Source: Mycobacterium marseillense
GTDB lineage: Bacteria; Actinomycetota; Actinomycetes; Mycobacteriales; Mycobacteriaceae
DNA: 64,000 nucleotides
Assembly (NCBI RefSeq): GCF_010731675.1
Contig: NZ_AP022584.1
Coordinates: forward strand, 2,604,001-2,668,000
Direction of reading: 5' to 3'
Both the position numbers and the translations under genes were made by a program. Positions 52,955 to 62,986 of the stretch are shown here, piece after piece. Position 1 is the stretch's first letter. Every line of letters starts with the position of its first letter. The notes under the pieces were generated by a model. That model was not told where the DNA came from, made no database searches, and saw only the letters and a program-made list of their open reading frames with translations.

Positions 52955-54195
52955 TCGGGCGACCTCAGTTCGTCGATGGATTTGGTGAGCCAGGCTTTTT
53001 CCCAGAAGTTCTCGGTGTCGGCCAACAGCGCTTCGTGGGCGTCGGCGGCGACCGCGCGTGCCGCCGCGTGCAACGGCTGGGCGGCCAGGATCAGGTCGGT
53101 GAGATGGATGGCCTGCACCGGTCTTCCGGCGGACACGTGCGCGCGGGCCGCGTCCACGAGCGCGTCGGCGCCGGCCGCGCTCACCACGTCGGCCGCGATG
53201 GAATCCGGTGGGATCCCATAGAGTTCGGTGGTGGAGCGATGCCGGAACCACCCGGTGTACATCTCCCAGATGGCCCGCACATTCCACGAAGTCTTGCCGT
53301 AGCCTTCGCCGATGTCGAGATGTTCGGGCACCGAGACCTCGCGCATCGCGGTGTGGATGTCGGCGCCGGAGTTCATCAGCTCGGCGGTGCGGTCGTGCAC
53401 GGCCTGCATGGCGTCCCGCATCGCGGTGACTTCCTCCGCGATGCGATCGGCGCCCTCGATGGGGTCGAAGTGGCCGGTGATCAGCCGCTGCGGGCCGTAT
53501 TCGAGCACGGTATTCAACGACTCGATGTAGAGGATCGGATCGCGGTAACGATCGCCGCGGATGGTCATCAGGTTCGGCACATGCCCGAACAGCGGTCCGA
53601 ACAGGTTGCCGCTGAACAGGATCCGGTCCTCGGGCAGCCACATTACCAGCGCGTCGGTGGTCTCGCCGCCCGGCGTCCACGCGAGCTCGAAGGGGCGCCC
53701 GCCGACGGTGATGCTGTGGCGCTGGTCGAACGTCGTCGTCGGCTCGGGAAACGAGAAGTCGATGGTCGCGGGGTCGATGGTCCTGAAGTGCTCGAGCACC
53801 GCGTCGGAGAACTTCTGGAAGGCGAACGACGTCTTGGGCACGCGATAGCCCATGAGCAGCGTGTTGTCGTCGCGCCAGTACCGATAGTTGCGGTGCATCA
53901 CCACGTTCGTGCCCTCGTCGCGCAGTGAATTCACCCCGCCCCAATGGTCGGCGTGCCCCTGGGTGACGACGATGGCCCGCGTCGGGCCGGGCACATCGAC
54001 AAAAGCCTTGCGGTGCAACGGTCCTTCGAAGACCAGCCCGCTGTTGACGATGACCCGCCCCTCGTCGGTGGCCACCGCGTAGGTGTTGGAGACACCCGGC
54101 GACATCCAGATGCCGTCGTCAAGCGGTGTCGCGGGGGCGTCCGTCGCCGCCGAGAGGTCGCCGGCTCCGGGCCGCTCCCGATGAATCCCAGCCAT
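52951..54195 (-). CDS. MBL-fold hydrolase related to alkyl sulfatases
   Basis: The 414-residue protein has a metallo-beta-lactamase fold with VVTQGHADHWGGVNSL. This has Gln where alkyl sulfatases such as SdsA1 have the first His of HxHxDH. LFSGNLFGPLFGH and RLITGHFDPIEGAD provide later ligands. The C-terminal 130 residues (TGWFRHRSTTELYGIPPDS and on) are the helical dimerisation domain of alkyl sulfatases. It is probably a sulfate-ester hydrolase or a related hydrolase. It is the first gene of the four-gene operon; its ATG 54195 is 42 bases from the divergent SDR gene, with a palindromic operator between. Confidence 0.88.
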   Translation of the reverse strand: MAGIHRERPGAGDLSAATDAPATPLDDGIWMSPGVSNTYAVATDEGRVIVNSGLVFEGPLHRKAFVDVPGPTRAIVVTQGHADHWGGVNSLRDEGTNVVMHRNYRYWRDDNTLLMGYRVPKTSFAFQKFSDAVLEHFRTIDPATIDFSFPEPTTTFDQRHSITVGGRPFELAWTPGGETTDALVMWLPEDRILFSGNLFGPLFGHVPNLMTIRGDRYRDPILYIESLNTVLEYGPQRLITGHFDPIEGADRIAEEVTAMRDAMQAVHDRTAELMNSGADIHTAMREVSVPEHLDIGEGYGKTSWNVRAIWEMYTGWFRHRSTTELYGIPPDSIAADVVSAAGADALVDAARAHVSAGRPVQAIHLTDLILAAQPLHAAARAVAADAHEALLADTENFWEKAWLTKSIDELRSPE

Positions 54196-54205
54196 GACTG
54201 GCGAT

Positions 54206-54223
54206 CCTCTACAGTTCTAGAGG
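54206..54223. promoter_or_regulatory. palindromic operator candidate between divergent operons
   Basis: CCTCTA and TAGAGG (54206-54211 and 54218-54223) form a perfect inverted repeat with a 6-base spacer. They lie in the 42-base gap between the metallo-hydrolase and SDR starts. Its size suits a TetR dimer, and the TetR gene is the second gene of the plus-strand unit. Both operons would be controlled from this site. Confidence 0.55.
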
Positions 54224-54237
54224 TAAAGTCAATATCC

Positions 54238-55008
54238 ATGGGATTGCAGGGTCTGACCGACAAGGTGGTGGTCGTGGTCGGCGGCGCCACGGGCATCGGT
54301 GCGGCGACGGCCGCCCGCCTCGCCGAGGAAGGGTGCCGAGTGATCGTCGGCGACGTCGCCGCCGAGGCCGCGCGGCAGACGGCCGAACGCATCGCCGCCG
54401 GCGGCGGCACGGCGACGCACGTGGCCTTCGACCTGGCGGACCCAGCGTCGGTCTCCGGGCTGATCGACGCCGCCGCAACGACTTTCGGCGGTGTGGACCT
54501 GCTGTTCAACGTGGGCGCCGACATGAGCACCATCCGCGTCGACACCGACGTGGTGGACATCGATTTCGGCGTCTGGGACCGGGTGATGGCGGTCAACCTG
54601 CGCGGGTACGTGGCCGCGATGAAATACGCCATCCCGAAAATGCTGGACCGCGGCGGCGGGGCGATCGTCAACATGTCGTCGGCGGCGGCGTTCCAGGGAG
54701 AGTCCGCGCGCCCGGCCTATGCCACCGCGAAGGCCGGCATCGGTGCGCTCACCCGCCACGTCGCGTCGCGGTGGGGGAAGGACAACATCCGGTGCAACGC
54801 GGTCGCGCCCGGGTTCACCGCGACCGAGACCATCCGCTCGGTGCCGCAGTGGCCGGACCTGGAGGCCTGCGCGCTCAAGCGCATTCGCGGACCGCGCGTC
54901 GGCGCTCCGGGCGACATCGCCGCGCTGGTCGCGTTCCTGCTGTCCGACGAGGGCGAGTGGATCAATGGCCAGGTGGTCAACATCGACGGCGGCACCGTCC
55001 TTCGGTGA
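54238..55008 (+). CDS. short-chain dehydrogenase/reductase
   Basis: The 256-residue SDR shows VVVVGGATGIGAATAARLAE, the catalytic PAYATAKAGIGALTRH, and the end WINGQVVNIDGGTVLR. At the NNAG position it has FNVGAD, an uncommon change. It reads divergently from the sulfotransferase operon and is followed after 3 bases by a TetR gene, so the SDR and TetR genes share a transcript. It probably acts on an intermediate of the same pathway. Confidence 0.92.
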   Translation: MGLQGLTDKVVVVVGGATGIGAATAARLAEEGCRVIVGDVAAEAARQTAERIAAGGGTATHVAFDLADPASVSGLIDAAATTFGGVDLLFNVGADMSTIRVDTDVVDIDFGVWDRVMAVNLRGYVAAMKYAIPKMLDRGGGAIVNMSSAAAFQGESARPAYATAKAGIGALTRHVASRWGKDNIRCNAVAPGFTATETIRSVPQWPDLEACALKRIRGPRVGAPGDIAALVAFLLSDEGEWINGQVVNIDGGTVLR

Positions 55009-55011
55009 CCC

Positions 55012-55635
55012 ATGGCCGCCAGTACGAGGTCCCGCAAACGCGACGGCGATGAACGCCGCCGCGACCTGTGCGACGCGGCGATCCGGGTGCTCGCCGAGCA
55101 CGGATCCCGCGGACTCACCCACGGGCAGGTCGACCGCTGCGCCGGCGTCCCCGAGGGCACCACGTCCTACTACTACCGCACTCGTGCGGCCCTGCTGCGC
55201 GGCGTCGGCAAGCGGGTGGCCGAAATCGATGTCGCCAACTTGCAGTCGGTGATCGACGAGCCGGTCGACCCGGTCTCGCCGTTCGCGCACCTGGCGCGGC
55301 TCGCCATGATGCAGGCCGACGGCTCCGGGCTGATGCTCAATCGCGCGCGTCACGAGTTGCTGCTGGGCGCCGCACGCGATCCCGATCTGGCCGCGACATC
55401 GCAGGTTTTCGTCGCCCGGGTCAACGCGATGGCGCGCGATGCGATCGCTCACCTGCAGCCCGACACCCGCGATCCCGAGTTGCTGGGCGAGCAGACCGCC
55501 GCCGTCACGACGTTCATCGCCGGCATCTTCACCCGACTGGCCGCCGGTGACCGCTCCGTCGGCGACGCCGAGCAACTCACCCGCATGTTGGAAGCGGTGG
55601 CCACCGCCGTGGCGCTCGCGGCTCAGCGACGTTAG
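55012..55635 (+). CDS. TetR family regulator
   Basis: The 207-residue protein has a TetR helix-turn-helix (AAIRVLAEHGSRGLTHGQV then AGVPEGTTSYYYRTRAALL) and a helical effector domain. It starts 3 bases after the SDR stop. By position it should repress both this SDR-TetR unit and the divergent sulfotransferase operon through the palindrome at 54206-54223. The inducing ligand is probably a substrate of those enzymes. Confidence 0.93.
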   Translation: MAASTRSRKRDGDERRRDLCDAAIRVLAEHGSRGLTHGQVDRCAGVPEGTTSYYYRTRAALLRGVGKRVAEIDVANLQSVIDEPVDPVSPFAHLARLAMMQADGSGLMLNRARHELLLGAARDPDLAATSQVFVARVNAMARDAIAHLQPDTRDPELLGEQTAAVTTFIAGIFTRLAAGDRSVGDAEQLTRMLEAVATAVALAAQRR

Positions 55636-55779
55636 GTGGCGGGGACGCCGGCCGGCGCGAAGCCGCCCGCGGGTGCGGTTACGGATATTGGAAACGTATA
55701 GCGAAATCCATTGTGTCACTGTGGTTTCTGTGGTCACAATACGGGGCTTTCTGTCGGTGGGTGTCGTTAGTTTGGCGGT

Positions 55780-57162
55780 GTGAGTTCAAGTAGTCAGGCT
55801 GAGGTCGATGCGGTGTTCGATGCGCTCGATGCCGAGGTGGACCGCGCCTGCGCGTTGGTGCTTGATGCGTTGACCATCCAGCAGCAGCTGGCGGTGTTGG
55901 AGCGCTGTGAACGGCTGCGCCGGCGCCTTCCGGTCATCGAGCATCCGCTGCTCAATTCCCTTGCCCGCCAGGTCCCCTCCCAAGAACTGGGCGCCGGGCT
56001 CTCCCACGCGTTGACCGAGCGCACCCTGATCAGCCGCAACGAAGCCTCCCGGCGCATCAAAGAAGCCGCCGATCTAGGTCAACGCCATGGCCTAACCGGT
56101 GAACCCATGCCGCCCGCCCTGGCCGCCACCGCCGCCGCCCAACGCGCCGGCACCCTGGGTGCTGGCCAGGTGGCGGTGATCCGCAACTTCTACCACCACC
56201 TACCCGGCTGGGTCAGCGCCGCGGCCCGCGAGGTCGCCGAAGCCCAACTGGCCGAGCTCGGCACCCAATTCGGCCCCGAACACCTCAAAGAGCTGGCCCG
56301 CGCGCTCACCAACACCCTCAACCCCGATGGCATCTTCACCGATGAGGACCGCGCCCGCCAGCGCGGCCTGATCCTGGGCAACCAACAGCCCGATGGCATG
56401 TCGGCGCTGCGGGGCCTGATCACCCCCGAGCTACGCGCCACCCTGGAAGCCGTGGAAGCCAAACTCGGCGCCCCAGGCATGTGCAACCCCGGCGACCAGA
56501 CCCCCTGCGTGGATGGCACGCCCAACCAAGCCGCCATCGACGCCGACACCCGCTCGCGCGCCCAACGCCACCACGACGCCCTGCTGGCCGCGCTGCGCGC
56601 GCTGCTGGCCTCCGGGAAGCTGGGCCAGCACAACGGGTTACCGGCCTCCATCATCGTCACCACCACATTGGCCGAACTGCAGGCCGCCGCCGGGCGCGGC
56701 TTTACCGGTGGGGGCACGATTTTGCCGATGAGTGATGTGATCCGCCTGGGCCGCCACGCCAACCACTACCTGGCGATCTTCGACAAAGGCAACGCCCTGG
56801 CCCTGTATCACACCAAACGGCTGGCCTCACCCGGGCAGCGGATTGTGTTGTACGGCAAGGACCGCGGCTGCACCGCGCCGGGCTGCACCGCATCGGGCTA
56901 CTACTGCGAAGTCCACCACGTCACCGACTACGCCAGCTGCCACACCACCGACATCAACGACCTCACCTTCGCCTGCGGCCCCCATCACCGCCTCATCAAA
57001 CCCGGCGGCTGGAGCACCCGCAAAAACGCCAAAGGCGACACCGAATGGAAACCCCCACCAGAATTCGACCGCGGCCAACCCCACACCAACACCTACCACC
57101 ACCCCGAAAAACTCCTGCGCGCCGACGACGACGACGAAGCCGACAATCACGGGGCCGCATGA
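55780..57162 (+). CDS. 13E12-type DUF222/HNH endonuclease
   Basis: The 460-residue protein has an N-terminal DUF222 domain and a C-terminal HNH nuclease fold, [18 protein letters not shown] followed by [18 protein letters not shown]. This is the 13E12 repeat family, present in several copies in mycobacterial genomes and often at chromosome rearrangements. The end is a low-complexity Thr/Pro/His and Asp region. GTG 55780 opens the frame; the 144 bases before it are relatively A+T-rich. The strongly biased CCC/GCC codon use toward the 3' end differs from its neighbours. No terminal inverted repeats or target duplication are seen. Family certain, function unclear. Confidence 0.9.
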   Translation: MSSSSQAEVDAVFDALDAEVDRACALVLDALTIQQQLAVLERCERLRRRLPVIEHPLLNSLARQVPSQELGAGLSHALTERTLISRNEASRRIKEAADLGQRHGLTGEPMPPALAATAAAQRAGTLGAGQVAVIRNFYHHLPGWVSAAAREVAEAQLAELGTQFGPEHLKELARALTNTLNPDGIFTDEDRARQRGLILGNQQPDGMSALRGLITPELRATLEAVEAKLGAPGMCNPGDQTPCVDGTPNQAAIDADTRSRAQRHHDALLAALRALLASGKLGQHNGLPASIIVTTTLAELQAAAGRGFTGGGTILPMSDVIRLGRHANHYLAIFDKGNALALYHTKRLASPGQRIVLYGKDRGCTAPGCTASGYYCEVHHVTDYASCHTTDINDLTFACGPHHRLIKPGGWSTRKNAKGDTEWKPPPEFDRGQPHTNTYHHPEKLLRADDDDEADNHGAA

Positions 57163-57177
57163 CCCACGCCCGGGGCG

Positions 57178-57942
57178 CTAGAGAAGCCGTGCCTGCTCGG
57201 GCTCCGGCTCGGCCGGCTCGAGTAGCTGCGGGCCGTTGTTGCGCACGCTGTTGACCAGCGTCGACACTTCGCGCGTGCGGATGGCGCGCACGTCGGGCGC
57301 GCGGGCCAGCAGTCTTTCGTCGATCGGGGCGTCGGGATCGAGCCACCGGTCCCAGTCGCGCTCCGGCATCACCAACGGCATCCGATCGTGGATCTGCGCG
57401 AGCTCGCCGGGCGCATCGGTGGTGATGATCGTGCAGCTCAGCAGTGGCGACGCGTCCTTGGCGGGTTTCCACACCGACCACAGGCCCGCCATGAACAGCG
57501 GCTCGCCGTCCTCGCGGTACATGAAAAAGGGTGTCTTGCGCGACTTCTTGCCCGCCGCGGCGTCGGAATTGACCCGCCATTCGTAGTAGCCGTCCATCGG
57601 GATCAGGCAGCGCTTGGACTTGGCGCTGGTCCGGAAAGCGGGCGAGCTGGTGACCTTGTCTGCGCGGGCATTGATCAGCATCGGCCCCTTGGTCTCGGGC
57701 GCGCCGTCGGCGCCGGCCTTGGCCCACGGTGGTACCAGACCCCAACGCATCAGCCGCACCCGCCGCGTCGGCGCGTCCTCGGGTTCGGAATGCCGGCTGA
57801 CCACGGCCGCGATGGTCGACGTCGGAGCCACGTTGTAGTTCGGCGCGCTCGAATCGGCGTCGGCGCCGGTGGCCTCGTCGATCGCCTTGATCTTCTGGGC
57901 CAGCAGGGCCGGGTCGGTGGTGACCGCGAACCGTCCGCACAT
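57178..57942 (-). CDS. SOS response-associated peptidase (SRAP/YedK; Rv3226c homologue)
   Basis: The 254-residue protein begins [11 protein letters not shown] with the catalytic Cys2, which must be exposed by removal of Met1. Other active-site residues are Asn37 in PNYNVAPTS, Glu121 in DGYYEWRV and His185 in [18 protein letters not shown] proteins make a stable thiazolidine crosslink with abasic sites in single-stranded DNA and protect them. ATG 57942 is the only start that puts Cys at position 2. It converges on the 13E12 gene and is divergent from aroA across 69 bases. Confidence 0.94.
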   Translation of the reverse strand: MCGRFAVTTDPALLAQKIKAIDEATGADADSSAPNYNVAPTSTIAAVVSRHSEPEDAPTRRVRLMRWGLVPPWAKAGADGAPETKGPMLINARADKVTSSPAFRTSAKSKRCLIPMDGYYEWRVNSDAAAGKKSRKTPFFMYREDGEPLFMAGLWSVWKPAKDASPLLSCTIITTDAPGELAQIHDRMPLVMPERDWDRWLDPDAPIDERLLARAPDVRAIRTREVSTLVNSVRNNGPQLLEPAEPEPEQARLL

Positions 57943-58011
57943 ACCTCCATGGTGGCAGAGCCACCGAACTCCTATTGGTGGCAGCAACCGGTAACAGGCG
58001 ATGATGGACCG

Positions 58012-59307
58012 GTGAATACGTGGCCGGCCCCCCAGGCACCGCTACCGGTGCACGCGACCGTGACCGTTCCCGGTTCGAAATCGCAGACCAACCGGACCCT
58101 GGTGCTGGCGGCGCTGGCGGCCGCCCAGGGGCAGGGCGCCCCCATGATCAGCCGGGCACTGCGCAGCCGGGACACCGATTTGATGATCGGCGCACTGGGC
58201 ACGCTGGGCTTGCGCGTCGACGGCGACGGGACGGAGTTGACGGTCAGCGGCCGCGTATCGCCGGAACCGATGGCCCAGGTCGATTGCGGCCTGGCGGGCA
58301 CGGTGCTGCGGTTCGTCCCGCCGCTGGCGGCGCTCGCCGAATCGATCGTCGAGTTCGACGGCGACGAGCAGGCCAGGGCGCGGCCGATCGCGCCGCTGCT
58401 CGACGCGCTGCGCGGGTTGGGTGTGCGGATCGACGGCTCGGGCCTGCCGTTCCGGGTCCTGGGCACCGGTGCGATCACCGGGGGCACCGTCGAGATCGAC
58501 GCCTCGGCCTCGTCGCAGTTCGTCTCCGGGTTGCTGTTGTGCGCGGCGTCTTTCGCCGAGGGGCTCACGGTGCGGCACACCGGTTCGGCGCTGCCGTCGG
58601 CGCCGCACATCGCGATGACGGTGATGATGCTGCGCCAGGCCGGCGTCGACGTCGACGACTCCGTTCCCAACCGCTGGCAGGTGCGGCCCGGACCGGTCGC
58701 GGCCCGGCACTGGGAGGTCGAGCCGGACCTGACCAACGCAGTTCCGTTTCTTGCAGCGGCCGTGGTCACCGGCGGCGCGGTGCGCATCACCGGGTGGCCG
58801 GCGAACAGCGTGCAGCCCGCCGACCAGATCCTGGACGTGTTGGGCAAGCTGAATGCCATTGTCAACCAACATGATTCGTACCTGGAGGTGCGCGGCTCCG
58901 GGGAGTACGGCGGTTTTGACGTCGACCTGCGCGCGGTCGGCGAGCTCACCCCGTCGGTGGCCGCCCTGGCGGCGCTGGCGACCCCGGGCTCGGTGTCCCG
59001 GCTGTCCGGCATCGCCCACCTGCGCGGCCATGAGACCGATCGGCTCGCCGCGCTGAGCGCCGAAATCAACCGCCTGGGCGGCGATTGCACCGAAACGCCC
59101 GACGGCCTGGAGATCACCGCGACACCGCTGCGACCGGGCGTCTGGCGTGCGTACGCCGACCACCGGATGGCGATGGCGGGCGCGATCGTCGGGCTGCGGG
59201 TGGCCGGCGTCGAGGTCGACGACATCGGCGCCACCACCAAGACGCTGCCCGACTTTCCGCGGCTGTGGGCCCGCATGCTGTCCGCCCAGGAAGAGCACGG
59301 CATGTGA
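58012..59307 (+). CDS. aroA: 3-phosphoshikimate 1-carboxyvinyltransferase AroA
   Basis: The 431-residue protein (EPSP synthase) has the phosphate-binding [49 protein letters not shown] and the late [14 protein letters not shown] with [10 protein letters not shown]. It transfers enolpyruvate from PEP to shikimate-3-phosphate in chorismate synthesis. GTG 58012 ([10 protein letters not shown]) matches the remembered M. tuberculosis start. Its stop overlaps the rsgA start (GTGA), coupling the two genes. Confidence 0.97.
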   Translation: MNTWPAPQAPLPVHATVTVPGSKSQTNRTLVLAALAAAQGQGAPMISRALRSRDTDLMIGALGTLGLRVDGDGTELTVSGRVSPEPMAQVDCGLAGTVLRFVPPLAALAESIVEFDGDEQARARPIAPLLDALRGLGVRIDGSGLPFRVLGTGAITGGTVEIDASASSQFVSGLLLCAASFAEGLTVRHTGSALPSAPHIAMTVMMLRQAGVDVDDSVPNRWQVRPGPVAARHWEVEPDLTNAVPFLAAAVVTGGAVRITGWPANSVQPADQILDVLGKLNAIVNQHDSYLEVRGSGEYGGFDVDLRAVGELTPSVAALAALATPGSVSRLSGIAHLRGHETDRLAALSAEINRLGGDCTETPDGLEITATPLRPGVWRAYADHRMAMAGAIVGLRVAGVEVDDIGATTKTLPDFPRLWARMLSAQEEHGM

Positions 59308-60287
59308 AGCCCGGCGACTACGACGAGTCCGACGTCAAGATCCGCTCCGGCCGGGGTTCGCGGCCGCGGACCAAGACCCGTCCCGAGCACGCCGACGCCC
59401 AGGCCGCCATGGTGGTCAGTGTCGACCGCGGCCGCTGGGGATGCGTCCTGGGCGGCGACGTCGACCGTCGGGTCACCGCCATGCGGGCCCGGGAACTGGG
59501 CCGCACGCCGATCGTGGTCGGCGACGACGTCGACGTGGTGGGCGATCTGTCCGGGCGACCGGACACGTTGGCCCGCATCGTGCGCCGCGGTGAGCGCCGA
59601 ACGGTGTTGCGGCGCACCGCCGATGACACCGATCCGACCGAGCGGGTGGTGGTCGCCAACGCCGACCAGCTGCTGATCGTGGTGGCGCTGGCCGACCCGC
59701 CTCCCCGCACCGGGCTGGTGGACCGGACGCTGATCGCCGCCTACGCCGGCGGTCTCACGCCGATCCTGTGCCTGACCAAGACCGACCTCGCCCCGCCGGA
59801 GCCGTTCGCGGAGCAGTTCGTCGACCTGGACCTGACGGTGGTCGCCGCGGGCCGCGACGATCCCCTGCTCGCCGTGGCCGACCTGCTCGCCGGCAAGACC
59901 ACCGTGCTGCTCGGGCATTCCGGCGTCGGCAAGTCGACGTTGGTGAACCGGTTGGTGCCCGACGCGGACCGCGCCGTCGGCGACGTCACCGACATCGGCC
60001 GGGGACGGCACACCTCCACTCAATCGGTCGCGCTTCCATTGGCTACGTCGGGCTGGGTGATCGACACGCCGGGCATCCGCTCCTTCGGGCTGGCCCACAT
60101 CCAGCCCGACGACGTCATGATGGCGTTCTCGGATCTGGCGGACGCCATCGAGGACTGCCCCCGCGGCTGTGGGCACATGGGTCCGCCCGCCGACCCCGAA
60201 TGCGCGCTCGACACGCTGACCGGGCCCGCCGCCCGCCGCGTCGCGGCTGCCCGCCGGCTACTGGCCGCGCTCAACCAGGCTTCTTAG
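59304..60287 (+). CDS. rsgA: ribosome small-subunit GTPase RsgA
   Basis: The 327-residue protein is a circularly permuted GTPase: [12 protein letters not shown] (G4) comes before [17 protein letters not shown] (G1) and [10 protein letters not shown] (G3). An OB-like N-terminus and a zinc module [16 protein letters not shown] at the C-terminal end complete RsgA/YjeQ. It helps the late maturation of the 30S subunit. GTG 59304 overlaps the aroA stop. The C-terminal 17 bases overlap the convergent HxlR gene. Confidence 0.94.
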   Translation: MKPGDYDESDVKIRSGRGSRPRTKTRPEHADAQAAMVVSVDRGRWGCVLGGDVDRRVTAMRARELGRTPIVVGDDVDVVGDLSGRPDTLARIVRRGERRTVLRRTADDTDPTERVVVANADQLLIVVALADPPPRTGLVDRTLIAAYAGGLTPILCLTKTDLAPPEPFAEQFVDLDLTVVAAGRDDPLLAVADLLAGKTTVLLGHSGVGKSTLVNRLVPDADRAVGDVTDIGRGRHTSTQSVALPLATSGWVIDTPGIRSFGLAHIQPDDVMMAFSDLADAIEDCPRGCGHMGPPADPECALDTLTGPAARRVAAARRLLAALNQAS

Positions 60288-60747
60288 CCAACCGCATGCC
60301 GAGTTCATCCGCCGGCACCAAATGGCCTTCAGCGCACCGGATTTCGACGCTCACCTCGGCTCCGCAACCCAGGTGGGTCAGCCGCAACCGGTGACGCCCG
60401 GGCAGATGATGCCTCCCCCACTCGAACATCGCCCACACCACCGGCATGAACTCGATGCCCGCCGGGGTGAGCACATACTCGTCGCGGCGGCGCTGGCCGG
60501 GCTCGCGATAGGGCTGGCGTCGTAGCAGCCCCAGCTCCACCAGCTCGGCCAGCCGCGCCGACGTCGCCGCCTTGGTGATGCCCACCCGGCGGGCGAAGTC
60601 GTCGAACCGGGTGGTGCCGTAGTACGCCTCGCGCATGATCAGCATCGCGGATTTGGTGCCGACGACCGCCATTGTCTTTTCGATCGCGCACTCACCCACC
60701 GCCGACCACGCGTCGCGGTCGGCCAGCGGTCCCTGCAGCAGTGTCAT
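60271..60747 (-). CDS. HxlR family transcriptional regulator
   Basis: The 158-residue protein is a winged helix of the HxlR type. CAIEKTMAVVGTKSAMLIMRE holds the early helix, GTTRFDDFARRVGITKAATS the recognition helix, and GLLRRQPYREPGQRRRDEYV the wing. A C-terminal module with Cys in HLGCGAEVSVEIRCAEGH may bind metal or sense oxidation. It is divergent from the thiolase-nitrilase-DUF302 operon across 92 bases with a palindrome and probably regulates it. Confidence 0.92.
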   Translation of the reverse strand: MTLLQGPLADRDAWSAVGECAIEKTMAVVGTKSAMLIMREAYYGTTRFDDFARRVGITKAATSARLAELVELGLLRRQPYREPGQRRRDEYVLTPAGIEFMPVVWAMFEWGRHHLPGRHRLRLTHLGCGAEVSVEIRCAEGHLVPADELGMRLAKKPG

Positions 60748-60794
60748 CTAAATCACCTCCCCAGCTGGGTTGCTTTCAGCATACCGAGGTGTTT

Positions 60795-60808
60795 ACCTGA
60801 GTACAGGT
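60795..60808. promoter_or_regulatory. palindromic operator candidate upstream of the thiolase operon
   Basis: ACCTG and CAGGT form an inverted repeat with a 4-base spacer in the divergent gap between the HxlR and thiolase genes. GATATACCC at 60810-60818 next to it could be a -10 region. HxlR proteins bind such short palindromes as dimers. Confidence 0.45.
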
Positions 60809-60839
60809 TGATATACCCAGATGGACTCGAGGAGGAGCC

Positions 60840-62015
60840 ATGACCCGCGACGCCGTCATCGTCGGAGCAGTGCGCACGCCCATCGGCAAGGGCAAAGCGA
60901 GTGGCGCGCTGCACAACGTGCTGCCCGCCGACCTGCTCGCGCACAGCCTGCGCGAACTGGTGGCGCGCACCGGCGTCGATCCCGCGCAGGTCGACGACGT
61001 CATCGCCGGCGCCGTCACCCAGGTCGGCGACCAGGCCGTCAACATCGCGCGCAACGCCCTGCTGGGAGCGGGATTCCCGGAGACGGTCCCCGGCGTCACC
61101 ATCGACCGTCAGTGCGGTAGCAGCCAGCAGGCCATCAGCTTCGCGGCCCAGGGTGTGATCGCCGGCGCCTACGACCTGGTGATCGCCGCCGGCGTGGAAT
61201 CGATGGGGCGCGTCCCGATGGGCAGCCAGGTGTCGCCGGGCAGCAACCCGTTCGGCGAGGGCATGGACGCGCGCTACCCCGACGGCCTGGTGCCACAGGG
61301 CATCAGCGCCGAACTGATCGCCGCCAAGTGGGGCTTTTCGCGCACCGAGCTCGACGAGTTCTCCGCCGGCAGCCACGAGAAGGCCGCCCGCGCCACCAAG
61401 GAAGGACTGTTCGACAACGAACTCATCCCGATCGCCGGGCTCGCCACCGACGAGATCATCCGGCCCGGCACGACGGTGCAGACACTGGCCGCACTGCAGC
61501 CGGCGTTCTACAGCGAGGCCGCCAAAGCCCGCTTCCCGCAGATCAATTGGGAGATCACCCCGGGCAACTCGTCGCCCTTATCAGACGGCAGCGCCGCGGT
61601 GTTGATCACCAGCAGCGAGGTCGCCAAGAAACTGGGCCTGCGCCCGCTGGCCCGAATCCACACCACCACCGTGGTGGGCTCCGACCCGCTCTACATGCTG
61701 ACCGGCGTCATTCCGGCCACCGAGAAGGTGTTGTCGAAAGCCGGGCTGACGCTGGCCGACATCGACCTGTTCGAGGTGAACGAGGCGTTCGCGCCTGTCG
61801 TGCTGGCCTGGGCGCACGACACCGGGGCCGATCTGGCCAAGACCAACGTCAACGGTGGGGCGATCGCGATCGGTCATCCCTTGGGCGCCAGCGGCGCTCG
61901 CATCATGACGACAATGGTCAACGCGCTGGAGCAGCGCGGCGGGCGGTATGGGCTGCAGACGATGTGCGAGGGCGGCGGCATGGCCAACGCCACCATCATC
62001 GAGCGACTGGGCTAG
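60840..62015 (+). CDS. thiolase (acetyl-CoA acyltransferase)
   Basis: The 391-residue enzyme has the nucleophile Cys92 in VTIDRQCGSSQQAISF, the His of AIGHPLGASGARIM and the second Cys in TMCEGGGMANATII. This set is complete for biosynthetic or degradative thiolases of the FadA type. It joins or splits acetyl and acyl-CoA. CGAGGAGGAG lies just before ATG 60840. The nitrilase gene follows at 62027 with a gap of 11 bases, so it is the first gene of the operon. Confidence 0.94.
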   Translation: MTRDAVIVGAVRTPIGKGKASGALHNVLPADLLAHSLRELVARTGVDPAQVDDVIAGAVTQVGDQAVNIARNALLGAGFPETVPGVTIDRQCGSSQQAISFAAQGVIAGAYDLVIAAGVESMGRVPMGSQVSPGSNPFGEGMDARYPDGLVPQGISAELIAAKWGFSRTELDEFSAGSHEKAARATKEGLFDNELIPIAGLATDEIIRPGTTVQTLAALQPAFYSEAAKARFPQINWEITPGNSSPLSDGSAAVLITSSEVAKKLGLRPLARIHTTTVVGSDPLYMLTGVIPATEKVLSKAGLTLADIDLFEVNEAFAPVVLAWAHDTGADLAKTNVNGGAIAIGHPLGASGARIMTTMVNALEQRGGRYGLQTMCEGGGMANATIIERLG

Positions 62016-62026
62016 GGGGCGGGGCG

Positions 62027-62986
62027 ATGGACGTAATCCGGGCCGCCGCAGTGCAACTCAGCCCGGTTCTTTACAGTCGCGAGGGCACCGTGGAAAAGGT
62101 GGTCGGCAAGATCGCGCAGCTGGCACACCGCGACGTGCAGTTCGCGACGTTCCCTGAGACGGTGATTCCTTACTACCCGTACTTCTCGTTCGTCCAGCGC
62201 CCCTTCGAGATGCGACCGGAGCACCTGCGGCTCCTCGACCAGGCCGTGGCGATCCCGTCGCCGGCGGTCGACGCGATCGCCGAGGCCGCCCAAGCGGCAG
62301 GCATGGTCGTATCGATCGGTGTCAACGAGCGCGACGGTGCTTCGCTGTACAACACGCAGTTGTTGTTCGACGCCGACGGCACCCTGCTGCAGCGCCGCCG
62401 CAAGATCATGCCGACCTACCACGAACGGATGGTCTGGGGCCAGGGCGACGGCAGCGGGCTGCGCGCGGTCGACAGCGCGGTCGGGCGCATCGGACAGTTG
62501 GCGTGCTACGAACACTTCAACGCGTTGGCCCGCTACGCCTTGATCGCCGACGGCGAGCAGATCCACTCGAGCATGTTCCCCGGATCATTCGGCGGCGACC
62601 TGTTCGCGCGGCAGATGGAGATCAGCGTGCGCAATCACGCGCTCGAGTCGGGCGTCTTCGTCGTCAACGCGACCGCCTGGCTCGACGCGGATCAGCAGGC
62701 GCGGATCATGGCCGACACCGACTGTCCGATCGGCCCCATCTCGGGCGGCCACTTCACCGCGATCATCACGCCCCAGGGCGAATACCTGGGTGAGCCGCTG
62801 CGCACGGGCGAGGGCGACGTCATCGCCGACCTCGACTTGTCGTTGATCAACACGCGGAAGGCGCTGATGGATGCCGGCGGCCACTACAGCCGGCCCGAAA
62901 CGCTCAGCCTGCTCATCGATCGCACCCCACGTACCCAGGTACACGAGAGCATGGGACCAGAGGAGGTCGAAAGTGTCTGCGTCTGA
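62027..62986 (+). CDS. nitrilase superfamily hydrolase
   Basis: The 319-residue protein has the Glu-Lys-Cys triad of nitrilases: FATFPETVIPYYPYFSF, QRRRKIMPTYHERMVWG and LACYEHFNALARY. The CYEH form at the Cys loop, as against the common CWEN, places it near the Nit6803-like group. It hydrolyses a nitrile to the carboxylic acid and ammonia, forming spirals in the cytosol. It is the second gene of the thiolase operon. The DUF302 gene overlaps its end by 14 bases, so product and partner are tightly linked. Confidence 0.93.
   Translation: MDVIRAAAVQLSPVLYSREGTVEKVVGKIAQLAHRDVQFATFPETVIPYYPYFSFVQRPFEMRPEHLRLLDQAVAIPSPAVDAIAEAAQAAGMVVSIGVNERDGASLYNTQLLFDADGTLLQRRRKIMPTYHERMVWGQGDGSGLRAVDSAVGRIGQLACYEHFNALARYALIADGEQIHSSMFPGSFGGDLFARQMEISVRNHALESGVFVVNATAWLDADQQARIMADTDCPIGPISGGHFTAIITPQGEYLGEPLRTGEGDVIADLDLSLINTRKALMDAGGHYSRPETLSLLIDRTPRTQVHESMGPEEVESVCV

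Noticed and set aside
55780..57162. The 13E12/HNH gene as an active insertion sequence
   Set aside because: I saw no terminal inverted repeats, target duplication or transposase motif; only the protein family suggests mobility.
60271..60287. Frameshift at the end of rsgA because of its overlap with the HxlR gene
   Set aside because: Both reading frames end naturally and the overlap is only 17 bases between convergent genes.
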